Source: Nitzschia sp. DOCU1 (taxonomy: Eukaryota > Bacillariophyta > Bacillariophyceae > Bacillariales > Bacillariaceae). From it: a stretch of 64,000 nt of DNA. The DNA is taken from contig OX595992.1 of NCBI GenBank assembly GCA_951394045.1, forward strand, positions 930,001 through 994,000, read 5' to 3'. The position numbers and the translations under genes are program-made. Shown here piece by piece: positions 40,893 to 51,410 of this stretch; position 1 is the first letter of the stretch, and each line of letters opens with the position of its first letter. The notes beneath the pieces were generated by a model, which saw only the letters and a program-made list of their open reading frames with translations, made no database searches and had not been told where the DNA came from.

Positions 40893-42890
40893 ATGAACAT
40901 TACTGTCGAGAAAGAAAAAGAGATCAAGTCCCAGCGAGCCCGTGAGCTTGCTGAGCTTCGTTCGAAAGGCGTCGCCAATGCACGCAAGAATAAGCTGAAG
41001 GATTGTAAGAACAAGCTTGGTCCTTTGGGTGTGTGACGGAACTTCCATTGTACTCACGATGCTGTCCCTCTTGACAAATGTTTTGAAAGTGGTCGCCTCC
41101 CCTTTGACCACACCAGAGCAGGCCCAAATGTTTCTTGCGGCCATGCGAGATAAGAGCCGAAAGGCAGAGTGGGAGCACAGACCACCTACCCATCTCTCGG
41201 CTGATGGTATGGATGCTTGGTATATGATGCAAAGCAAACGTGAGAAGGAGTTGAAACAGAGGAAAAAAGAAGCTGAAGAGCTCCTCAGAGGATACCGTGG
41301 GCCTTATTTTGGAGATGATGCCAGTACGGCATGGTCCCCACATAGCAACCGCCGGTCGAGGACCTCTTTTGGTGGCCGCTTATCAGAGTCCCTCGTAGAT
41401 CCTTTGGCCCTTGAGAAGAGAAGACAGTCGACCATGCCTCGCATTGAGCACAACTTTGACGAAGATCCTATGACGACGGCTCAGGGTGGAATACCGAGAA
41501 ACAAGCTGGCACCCGACCGAACTGAATTCTTGAATGAAAGGCATCACTATGATGGTACACACTATGAAAGAGCTGATGGAAATTCGTTTGAGACTGGAAA
41601 ATCTATTTTCCGTGATAGCGAAGGACGAATCATAGAGGAGCACGAAGCTCGCGACCCAGGAGCAACTTATGACCAGTCAAGATTCATTGATATTTCAGCC
41701 TCTCAGAACAGACTCAATAGTGCAAGTAAGGAGTATCGACTCAGCACTGATAACAGTGAACGAGAAGATTTTTCGATGCGACAAGGATCGTACCAAGAGG
41801 ACCACCATTCAGAAGTATCTGAAACGGTTTGGCGAGATTTTATTAGTCCAGGTAGGTTTTTGACCCACATTCTGCATGTAGATGCAGCAAAAAAATTTCA
41901 TTGATCTCACATGTTATTCGTGTTTCAGAACCAGATGCCAAATTTCCCCCAGAAGCTGGTCGTTACCACTTGTACGCCTCCTACGCTTGCCCTGGATCGC
42001 ACAGAGCCCTCATTGTCCGAGCGTTGAAGGGTTTGGAAGACGTTGTTTCAGTCACCATTGTCCATCCTACATGGCGACACACCAATCTAGATGATCCCGA
42101 AGACAAGCACCGTGGTTGGGTTTTTGGGAATCCGAATGGAAAGCCGTTCCAGAACACTACTGGTCGTGGGGGGCCTTTCCCTTCGGCATACCCTGGAAAC
42201 GAGCCAGATCCTATCCTCGGAGCCTACAGCGTACGAGAACTCTATGAGCATGCGAATGACACATCAGGAAAATATACCATCCCTCTCTTGTGGGACAAGA
42301 AACTCGGAACTATTGTTAACAATGAATCATCCGACATTTCCTACATGTTGAACTCTTGTTTCAACGACTTTTCATCGAATCCGGATCTAGACCTGTACAC
42401 GGAAGATGATGAAGACGGCCTCGACAAATTGAATGAGATCAGTCAGTGGCTGTATCCCATGATGATTCATGGAGTTTACCGATGCGGTTTTGCCAAGACC
42501 CAGAAAGCTTACGACCATGCCATCGAGGAGTTGACGGCTGCATTTGACATGGCCGATGAGCTCCTTCAGCGTCAAAGATATCTGACTGGCGACATTTTAA
42601 CAGATGCTGATATTCGTCTCTTCGTGACTTTGCTGCGATTTGACGAGGTCTACGCATTCTACTTCCGGGCAAATACTCGTCTAGTGATGCTGACTCCTGC
42701 GTTGTTAAATTTCTGCCGGGAAATATACCAAATGCCAGGAATTGCCGAGACTTGTCACATGGAACAGATCAAGGCTCACTTTTTTGGTTCCCACGCAGAA
42801 TGGAACAAGTACTCAGTCATTCCGCGTGGCCTTGGTTTCATGCAGCTCCTGGATCTACCTCATGATCGTGATCAGTTTGAGATGCGATAA
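40893..42890 (+). CDS. Glutathionyl-hydroquinone reductase-like protein with long N-terminal extension, atypical active site
   Basis: C-terminal half is an Xi-class glutathione transferase (glutathionyl-hydroquinone reductase): FPPEAGRYHLYASYACPGSH, HRGWVFGNPNGKPF, GGPFPSAYPGNEPDP, IPLLWDKK, YRCGFAKTQKAYD. The motif usually CPWAHR is CPGSHR; the Cys is kept. About 290 residues of charged, unrecognised sequence precede it. Firm exons: to 41851 and 41929-42890 (77-nt intron, ccag|gtaggt … tttcag|aacc). Start options: ATG 40893 with an extra intron 41005-41089 (611 aa, helical charged N-terminus), or ATG 41059 without it (584 aa). I prefer the former slightly. Paralogous to 47997-49267, sharing the intron position. 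Confidence 0.8.
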
Positions 42891-43493
42891 CGATCGCCAA
42901 GCGTTAAGCTCTCCTCCAACTTAGCACGTACACTCACTTATCATCATTATGATGAAGCAACGCTGTTCGACGAGGGTACCAAGACAGTTTGGCACTGTAC
43001 GATGCACCCACACCAAAGATATTGTGAAATAATTGAACAACGTTTGGTAGTTCTATTGTTCATAGTGAACGAATTTTGCGTTAGACTGCTTGGTCTTTGC
43101 AGGGCATGTAAATAGAGCCAAAAAAAGTACGGCGTAGTCATTCGGGCATACCAAATAGACTGACTCTTGGGTCAAGTCGTCGTCGAGTCGTTATGAGAGT
43201 GTATCGGATATTAGTACTATACTAATTGTCAAACTCCTCATTCCTTCTAGTCGGGCGACATTGACCAGGTGGAGTGCGTCAGTCTAGCCATTCACCACTA
43301 TCACAGGTATGCATGCATCCATCCATAAATAACTGGTCGACTGACTGGAATTAAAGGGTGTGGGCGTTTTTGCCAATCGGAGATTTTCGACGAAAGGCGA
43401 TGGCGATGAGAGACAATGGGAAAACGGTCTCTCTCGCCTACGACTTCTGGTACTGACGGCACAACACTACAATACAGCACCATATTTGTCACG
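42891..43493. other. Intergenic, no gene seen
   Basis: 3' flank of the reductase-like gene and promoter of DIM1. Short open frames only. Confidence 0.45.
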
Positions 43494-43922
43494 ATGGCGT
43501 ACCTTTTACCTCACTTACACAACGGCTGGGAAGTCGACCAAGCAATCGTAACAGAAGAAGACCGTGTGGTTGTGATCCGTTTTGGACGAGACCAAGACCC
43601 GACGTGCATGGTGCAAGATGAAGTGCTCATGAGCATTGCCGATAAGGTGAAGAATTTTGCCGTCATATACCTCGTAGATATTGACGAAGTCCAAGACTTC
43701 ACGTCAATGTATGAGCTGTATGACGATTGTACGACAATGTTCTTTTACCGAAACAAGCATATCATGGTCGACCTCGGAACAGGGAACAACAACAAAATCA
43801 ACTGGGCACTGGCCGACAAGCAGGAGTTCATCGACATCATTGAAATGGTGTATCGGGGGGCTCGAAAGGGTCGGGGTCTGGTTGTTTCACCGAAGGACTA
43901 CTCGACAAAGTATCGGTACTAG
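43494..43922 (+). CDS. TXNL4A: DIM1/DIB1, U5 snRNP 15-kDa thioredoxin-fold protein
   Basis: 142 aa, exactly the length of human TXNL4A/Dim1, and collinear from MAYLLPHLHNGWEVDQAI to the C-terminus GRGLVVSPKDYSTKYRY. A core component of the U5 and U4/U6.U5 snRNPs, required for spliceosome assembly. Thioredoxin fold without a redox CxxC. Blocks such as EEDRVVVIRFGRD, VKNFAVIYLVDI and MVDLGTGNNNKINWAL are near-invariant in eukaryotes. Single exon. ATG 43494 aligns with the family start; an upstream in-frame ATG (43416) would add 26 unrelated residues. Confidence 0.98.
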   Translation: MAYLLPHLHNGWEVDQAIVTEEDRVVVIRFGRDQDPTCMVQDEVLMSIADKVKNFAVIYLVDIDEVQDFTSMYELYDDCTTMFFYRNKHIMVDLGTGNNNKINWALADKQEFIDIIEMVYRGARKGRGLVVSPKDYSTKYRY

Positions 43923-44141
43923 CAACTTGTCGGGGTACAGTCCTATATACTAAGGGCCTCTAAGCGCATTCTGGAGTTTGGGCTCAACGGGGCTGCAAAA
44001 GCCGGATTCAGAGAAGTTCCATCAAAGGATTAATCAGGTCCCACTAATGACTTGTCGGATCTGCGCTTCGTCGTCGTGCCTCCACGCAGCACCAAGCAGA
44101 GGATTTGTTGTTTGTACATAGCATTATTATGTAAGCTAGCG

Positions 44142-47100
44142 TTAGTTTCGAATCTCTGATGGCTCGTCTACTTTGCGAAGTACAGAACCAAACTCGGGAT
44201 ATTTCATGCGTGCACACCCAAAGATACGTTCCGGCAGGTACTCTTCGTCGTCTCCTTCCAGCAAAAAGCCCATGTCTACGACCAAGTTACGTGCGTATCC
44301 CAATGTCAATCGAATCACCCCAGTGGCCACGGCGGATGAGCCGCAGTTCAAAATCACCTCCATGTATCGATTGTTGCGGACGTAAAGTTGCTGCAACTTG
44401 GTGCCCATGATGGCAGGAGTGCTCCCGACTGCATTCCGAACCACAAAGTTTCCTGCGAAGGTGATGAGCAATGTGAGAAGCTGTCCATGGCAAATGCCGC
44501 GCAACAATCGACATCTGATTACCTTCTACAATCTGTGGAATCAATTTGAAGGTCTTATCACGGAATTCGTCGCTGTCTCCAAAAAGAAAGCGCTGGCACA
44601 GACGCGAGGACCCAGTTCCATTGGATCCGTCAATGGTACTCATATCCTCCACTGCGTAGTAATAAACGGCGTGGTAGAATGGAGGCCCGGGAAGGACAAT
44701 GTTGACCATAAACACAAACGGAGGCATGTCGGATTCTTTGCCAAGTTCCTTCAGTTTTCGCTCGCGCTCCAAGGCCAGTTGAATCCTCTCTGTGGGATGC
44801 GTCGACATGCCCGAAAAGATGGGTTTGTCCACCGCCACCAGATCAACCGCCACCAATCGTCCAATACTGGCGCCTGCGTTGATCTTAACGCGATTTTTCT
44901 TGTAGGTTGGCCCACGAACCAAAAAAGAATTAGCATCTGGCTCGGCCCACTTGTCGTAGCTCAACGGCGGTGGTCGGCTTTCGAGTCCAGCAAGGGAATC
45001 AAAAGTCACGCTGTCACAGCGTTCGCGATTGGCGTAGCGTAGATCGTAGTTTACGAAATCGTTGCTGTGCGACTGTTCGTGAGCCAAAGACTTGGATTTT
45101 CCTGAAGTAGGCACGGGTAGCTGAAAATCGGGCGATACGTCAAGGAATCTGTCATGCTCAATCGCATCTCGAATATCCAATAATTGTAGGAGGGATGCCA
45201 CTCCAAAGGCATCGGCATAGGTCTGGTTGGAGAGAAACGGCAATGGCCGCGTAGGTACCCAACCCTTTGGGTCGACCTGAGCCACTGCTGTCAACAGACA
45301 TTCGGGGCCACTTGCCACGGAAGGATTCTTTCGACGCCGATCAAACGTCTTTAGCGGGGCGATTGTACAGGCTTGGTGCATGTCGCCACGGACAAAATCA
45401 GGCCTCGGAGGGCACGAGGGATGCTCAATGGATTCGTAGCAGATTGTGTACGATCCATCTGTCTCGTATCGCCAATAGCGGTAAAGCACAAAGTCCCGCG
45501 GCTCGGTCCAAGATGGAAACAAGTAAAGTTTCCGGCAAATCAAGTGTACAATATCAGTATGATCATCAATCTTTTCGAGGATGCGAAAGGAAGCGCTTTG
45601 CCCCGAATTCGGTGTCATGGGTCCATCATGCGACCATCGTGGTAGCTTGGCGTACGACATGAGACACATGAAGGCATCGAGTGGCGGAGCCTTCAAGACG
45701 ATCTGAGTTTTGAGAGGGGTATTTGTGGAGCCACCCACTGCCAGCTGTGCCACCTTTTTGGAGGTTTCTTCGACTAGAATCCTTTCCTCGCGGAAAATAC
45801 GCAGGCTTTGCGCCCCTGGCGCCAGAAACGACATCCACCCCCCTTCCAATGGGCGCCAACGAGTACCCGATACTCCGAGAATGTTTCGATCTTTCAAGAA
45901 AAGACGCGACTGGCCTTTGGGTAGCTCCAGGGCACCCGCGTGTATTGAGTCCGGGGACGTGGGGGAATCTATTCCATCACGACTGCGACTGGTAGTAACT
46001 TCCATGTTTTGGGGCATTAGTGCACTTGTCGTTTTTCTTCCATCCGCCACGAACATTTGACCCCATGTCGAATCCTTGAGAGACTCAGATTCCAGGCATG
46101 CATCCAAGGTCGATTTCCAGAGTTTGGCTTGCTCGTAGCTGGGCGTAGCAATGGTCAATTTCCCCGTCTTTTGCCACTTTCGTTTCAAACCAGCCTCAGC
46201 CACTCCCGCAGTACCCCCTGCGGCCGCAGCGGCTCCCAAAAAGACCAGACCAGCAGCTAATCCAACACCCGCAGTCAGGACCCCAACTCCTGCTACGGCC
46301 CCCGCAGCCACTGCAATTTTGGTCCCCTCGACGATTTTTTTCCGATACTCCTTCTTTTCTTTCCGTTCTTTCGTGAAGTAGAGAGCATGAAGCTTTTCTT
46401 GTTCGGCTGCATTTTGATCTTCGTACGTAGTATGTGCTTGTCCAGTGCTGGGAGTAGCCATGGAGTCCCGTAATTTTTCTTCGGAACCTTCTCGCGACAT
46501 CAGTGGTTTTCGAGGGCTATTCGGTGGATGGGATGATTCGTCATCGTGTTCGTTTTCTCTTTCGTGTATCGTCGCGTGATGATGGTGACGATGATCATCA
46601 GCATCCAACGACGCATCCAACTTTACAAATGAGGGAATTGAGTAGTGGTCACTTCCACCTCGGCTCTTTCGCTTGGTCGGCAACGTGGATCCTCCAAACT
46701 CGAGATTTGGCATGCTGTTATTGAACATGTCCGACTTTTTCTCCTTTTTGCCATGCAACCAGCCACGCAGTCCTCTGCGAGTCTGACCGTTGGGTGTCCC
46801 CAAAGAGGTGATACTGAGCTCATCCAATGATCCATTGCTGCTGGAATGGCTGGGTCTTCTCTGCTCGGATTGGCTGTCGTCCACCAATGGCGGGTTCAGA
46901 CTAATACGCCGAGCACCATCGCGTTTGGAATCAAAACTAGACACTTTGGCAGGCGCCGATTGTTGCCTGGAAACCATCTTTGGGCGTAGAGGCGACATGA
47001 GAAGATTGTTGATTATTCGGCTCGGTCGTCGGGGCGTAGCGGTGGGGGAAGGGGGGTCCGAAGAGGCGGCTGCAGGGTGCAAGGGCGCCTGAAAGGAAGT

Positions 47101-47496
47101 GTCGTCCTTGAAAGAATCATGGAATTTACTGAACATGTAACTGTTATCCTTGAAGCTTCCCACGGTCTCATTGTCGTCGGGCCATGAAATATTGATGCAA
47201 TACAAAGACACCTTCTCAGAGCCTTTGTGCCGTTGTTCAACGTACAATTCTCCAACTTCGCACCCTGATTTTCTCGAGACACGAAAGTATTGTCGCGGCA
47301 TGGCATCCTCCTTATGATGAGAGTATGTCAAGACCTGATTCGAGTAGAAGACGAAATAACGTTCTTGCCATTGCCGACTGCGGCTCAATTTCAGCAGTTG
47401 TGCTTCCAACACAACTTCAGGAGGCTCTGAAGAAGGAGCCGTTGGCAGTCCCAGGGAATCCACCGAGGCCGAAGCCTGATCCTGATCGTCCCCCAT
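44142..47496 (-). CDS. PH-START-EDR2 (DUF1336) protein
   Basis: Exons 47496-44523 and 44452-44142 (70-nt intron, gaag|gtaatc … cgcag|gaaac), 1094 aa. The splice restores the EDR2 C-terminal run IVEGNFVVRNAVGSTPAIMG. In order: N-terminal half of a PH domain (VVLEAQLLKLSRSRQWQERY), a long Ser-rich insert holding a Gly/Ala-rich hydrophobic stretch (about residues 390-440), the final PH helix (SYEQAKLWKSTLDACLES), a START lipid-binding domain (WRYETDGSYTICYESIEHPS, APLKTF), and the EDR2 C-terminal domain (SFLVRGPTYKKNRVKINAG, PPFVFMVNIVLPGPPFYH, LGYARNLVVDMGFLLEG). Plant EDR2 relatives bind membranes and regulate defence and cell death; here a lipid-binding role is inferred. Confidence 0.88.
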
Positions 47497-47996
47497 GCTG
47501 AGACACCCTATCTGGTGGAAAGGCTTTCAAGCAAATGAAAAGAAATGATGTGTCCTTTGCACCTTCCAACGAACGACTGCCAAAGAGCGAAAGGAGCGCA
47601 AAAAGGGACATAAATTAATCTGGCCATGGTCGTCATCACTCACATCAGTCAGCAAAACTATCGTTTTGTACACACAGCAGAAACCTCTAACGGTCGCTAA
47701 CGGTCCATGAATTTGAGTCGAACGGTGTTCTGTTCGGCGCTGCCGGCGCGTACCAAGGTCGCCGGCTACCCGCTTGGCGGGCGTGCTCACTCGATCGATC
47801 ACCACGACCCAAGACATCCCCTAAGCTACTTCATTCCGACCTTTTGGATGCCTTTTCCGTCGTTGCTTCATCGATGATCCAGGATCATGTTGTCGAAGGC
47901 CATCATAAAAGGACCACAAGAAGGAGTCGAAGGCTACCACAATCTTGTTATACATAAAATTGGAAAGCACACAAACTTTTATTGCGATCTTGATCC
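47497..47996. promoter_or_regulatory. Divergent promoter region, no gene seen
   Basis: 500 bp between the PH-START-EDR2 gene and the second hydroquinone reductase. No clear motif. Confidence 0.4.
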
Positions 47997-49267
47997 ATGC
48001 ATCGTTCCCGTCCCCTCTTTTTGATACTAGTCAGCGCGATGGCATTCCTTCAACTGGCGCAGTCCTTTGCTCGGGGTATTCCTCGAACTACTTCGTTTCC
48101 AGCATTTTTGGCATCGACGACTCTGCCTTCCAAGACGAATTCCAACGGTTTTCACTCGACTTTTCGTAGAGCGGCGGTCCGAGATTCCTTGGCCGAAACC
48201 AGCACGACGGGCGAATTCCAGCGTCGAGAGTCGGCTTGGAGACGTTGGATCAGTCGAGGTGCGTAGTTGTTGGCGGATTCACCCCGTGTGCAGAGAAAGA
48301 CTCACAGTTTTTCTGTCGGCACCCAGAAAAAGATGCCGAATTTCCGCCGGAAAGTGGTCGTTATCATCTGTACGTTGCCTACGCTTGTCCATGGGCACAC
48401 CGGACGCTCATGACCAGAAGTTTGAAAGGGTTGCAAGATACGATATCAGTAACGGCCGTGCATCCAATTTGGCAAAAGACACGTCCTGAAGAAGATACTC
48501 ATCGTGGTTGGGTGTTTGGTAATCCGGAAACAGACGTAACTTGGACCAATTCGGAAGGCCGAGGTGGACCCTTTCCAGCAGCATATCCGGGAAATGATCC
48601 TGAACCCTTGTTTGGTGCCAAGAGTATCCGGGAATTGTATGACCGAGCCGGAGACGAGGAAGGCAAATACACAGTCCCTATTCTTTGGGACAAGAAAACC
48701 AACACGATTGTATCCAACGAGTCGGCAGAGATCATTCGTATGTTGAATACCGAGTTCAATGAATTTGCCAGCAATGCGGATCTCGACTTGTATCCTAAAG
48801 AACTGCGAGAGACGATCGACGAAATAAATGGGTGGGTCTACGACAATCTCAACAATGGGGTCTATCGCTGTGGATTTGCCAAAACGCAACAAGCCTACGA
48901 CAAGGCGATTACCGATTTGACACAGGCCTTTGACAAGGTGAATTCAATATTACAAAAGCAAAGGTACATTGCGGGAGACAGACTCACAGAGGCAGATATC
49001 CGCCTCTTTGTTACCTTGGTGCGATTTGATGAAGTCTACACGGTCTACTTCAAGACGAATACTCGGAGCGTTGCTACGACGCCAGCCGTGCTCAACTATT
49101 GCCGAGAAATCTATCAAATGTCGGGTGTCAAGGATACAGTCAACGGACCTCAGATCAAAAGCCATTATTATTGCAGTCATCCAGAACTCAACTACTATTC
49201 CATCATTCCAAGGGGGGCAGATTTCCTGGAATTTTTGGAACAGCCACATGATCGGAACAGCATGTAA
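47997..49267 (+). CDS. Plastid glutathionyl-hydroquinone reductase
   Basis: Exons 47997-48258 and 48327-49267 (68-nt intron, cgag|gtgcgt … cccag|aaaaag), 400 aa. Xi-class glutathione transferase that reduces glutathionyl-hydroquinones with GSH. It has the canonical catalytic motif in YHLYVAYACPWAHRTLM, then HRGWVFGNPETD, EGRGGPFPAAYPGNDPEP, VPILWDKKTNTIVSNES, YRCGFAKTQQAYD and LTEADIRLFVTLVRFDEVY. The N-terminus is a signal peptide ending LAQSF|AR followed by a basic, Ser-rich transit-like stretch, indicating plastid import. The intron lies at the same codon and phase as in the paralogue at 40893-42890. Confidence 0.93.
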
Positions 49268-49948
49268 AATGTTGATTCATTTGACCCGGATGACGAACCC
49301 GCCACCTCTCGACCTGGGTTGACGTAGCCACTAAAATAGACTACGCATATGCTCTGATACATCTTTGCACAGATGTAAAAATCATCGAAGATTAGCTGCT
49401 GTCTATATTATACAGTTAACTTGGCGACTGGACAACCATGACAACTCGTTCATCAACGGCATACAACTCCATGCTGGAAACCTGACGGGCCCTCCCTGGG
49501 GAAGCATTGTTGGGCGGACGCTATGACTTGAGAGCCTCACATCAGGTCGGCTGCCTACTTACAGAGGACTGACTCATCGGATGGCTTCACCCATCTGGGT
49601 AGTATTCATAACAGCATGGATCTCCTACTAGAGATCTCGATGACCTATCTGTAGAGCAGTTCAGGATTTTTCCTGGTGACGGGCGGGCGCTCGTGACTTC
49701 GTCCATGACCCACCGCTAAGGAAGCGGACAGACGACGATGAACGAATGAATGAATCAAATGAATCGAATCATCATCAACCCGTGATTTCGGGTTTTCGGA
49801 GAATCCTTTCGTCTTTGTGACTCTGCTTTTGCGCTTCTTTAGTCGTCGGTCACATGAAGGCAATTTGGCGACTTGGATGCATTGCAACCAAGGAAGGAAT
49901 ACACTACAACACTTGCTTATTATCCCAGTTTCTTTGTTCTCGTTCTAG
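49268..49948. other. Intergenic, no gene seen
   Basis: About 680 bp with no coding signal on either strand; short GAAT/ATGAAT repeats near 49740-49770. Confidence 0.45.
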
Positions 49949-51124
49949 ATGCATCACAAAAGACGATTTGAAGGGCTAAGTTTTAGCAGCAGGGACAGAT
50001 ACAGAGAAACGAGGCATAGAAATGCCAGATGTCGGACGATTTACCCGGTCTTCTTGGCTCTTCTGTCCATGGGCGTACTTGTTTTGCAAAATTTGCAGAG
50101 GTCGAAAGAATTTGCGGGCCTGTCATCTCAAACTTCGGGCTCAGATAGTGGAAAGGACAATACACAGCCTAACCGAAATTTTGCAACCTATCCTGTCACA
50201 TCCGAAGAAGATCTACAACTTTCCCGCCAAGATACCTTCGACTTCTCGGCGGCAGTTTGTCATCCGACGATTCATGGTAACGTGACATCGATGGATCGAT
50301 TCTTTGGCTTTGTTAGCTATTATCGCCTCTTGGGTTTTGATCACGTATTTATGTGGTACCTCAAGGAAAGTATTTCAACTACACCGGAAGTGTGGCATGA
50401 TTTCAATCGGTTGGCGAATCTTTCCTACGTCACAATGACCGAATTCGAAAATGACGACAACAACATGAAATATTATGGACAGCGAGAAGTTCAGACAGCT
50501 TGTCTCTCTGAGCCTCATTTTGCTGGATCCTATGATTGGGCCTTAGTCGTTGACGCCGACGAGTTTCTTTGGTTCCACCAAAATATGACAGTAAAGGATT
50601 TCTTGTCCAGACAGAACTACACTTATTATTCCTTTGGAAAGTGGCAATATAGCCGACAAAGTGCTGTCGCCTTGCCCGAGACTGAGGACGCCGGGTTCGA
50701 ACTCGATCGATATGCTTTCACACCAGGTTTATATTGTTACCTGGAACGAGGCAATCAACACTGTCCCGATTGGCGCGGGCGTTGTAAATTCCTGACAAAG
50801 CCTTCTCTGTATCCGATTTCCGCACCACATGGCGACTCTGAGGTCTTGCTACATCCAAAGTCCGTTCATTTTAGTCATCGAAAAGCCCATATTAAAGAAT
50901 GGCCTGGCTATATAAGCGTGGGTGCAAGAACCGAAACCTCTACAATTGTTCGCGACCGATCACCGTGGGTCGCCAAGAGTAACGATGAGGTTGGGGTACA
51001 TGATCTGGAAAGATCTTTTCGTCAACTTCGAAATGGTGCATATCCGATTGTATACGATACCAAACTGGCCTATTGGACAAGATACGTGGCATCCCAGCTC
51101 CCGAGATGCGAGGTGCGTCAATGA
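49949..51124 (+). CDS. GT92-like glycosyltransferase (type II membrane protein)
   Basis: 391 aa, single exon. Cytoplasmic basic N-terminus, one anchor (about residues 30-49, TIYPVFLALLSMGVLVL), then a glycosyltransferase family 92 (DUF23)-like domain. Key blocks: FGFVSYYRLLGFDHVFMWYL, REVQTACLSEPHF, and DWALVVDADEFLWF, which holds the metal-binding DAD motif typical of GT-A folds. KSVHFSHRKAHI near the end fits the C-terminal family block. Several N-glycosylation sequons fit a Golgi-lumenal domain. GT92 enzymes of animals add galactose to glycans; the acceptor here is unknown. Confidence 0.8.
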   Translation: MHHKRRFEGLSFSSRDRYRETRHRNARCRTIYPVFLALLSMGVLVLQNLQRSKEFAGLSSQTSGSDSGKDNTQPNRNFATYPVTSEEDLQLSRQDTFDFSAAVCHPTIHGNVTSMDRFFGFVSYYRLLGFDHVFMWYLKESISTTPEVWHDFNRLANLSYVTMTEFENDDNNMKYYGQREVQTACLSEPHFAGSYDWALVVDADEFLWFHQNMTVKDFLSRQNYTYYSFGKWQYSRQSAVALPETEDAGFELDRYAFTPGLYCYLERGNQHCPDWRGRCKFLTKPSLYPISAPHGDSEVLLHPKSVHFSHRKAHIKEWPGYISVGARTETSTIVRDRSPWVAKSNDEVGVHDLERSFRQLRNGAYPIVYDTKLAYWTRYVASQLPRCEVRQ

Positions 51125-51410
51125 TTCAGATTCCGCCGGGATCGATGGCATAGTGCTCGGAGCGTTGGAAAACGTTGGTAGGCATCCAAGGCCTACTATG
51201 TCTATAAAGCGTAGCAAGGCCTACCCTAGCGTCAGAGAGGCGGTTAAAAATGCCAATGCCTAGATTACTTGTAGTTCCTCGCAATAAGTAGGTAATGCTT
51301 TCTTGGTGCATCAGAATCTGGTACGGGTACCGACCGAATGCAGCAAGACAAACGTAGCTCGATATCCACCAGTCCTACTCTGTCGACAGAAAAATGACTC
51401 CAAGTTGTCT

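Noticed and set aside
40650..41237. 195-codon open frame (-)
   Set aside because: Antisense to the start of the reductase-like gene, which has conserved features; no recognisable protein.
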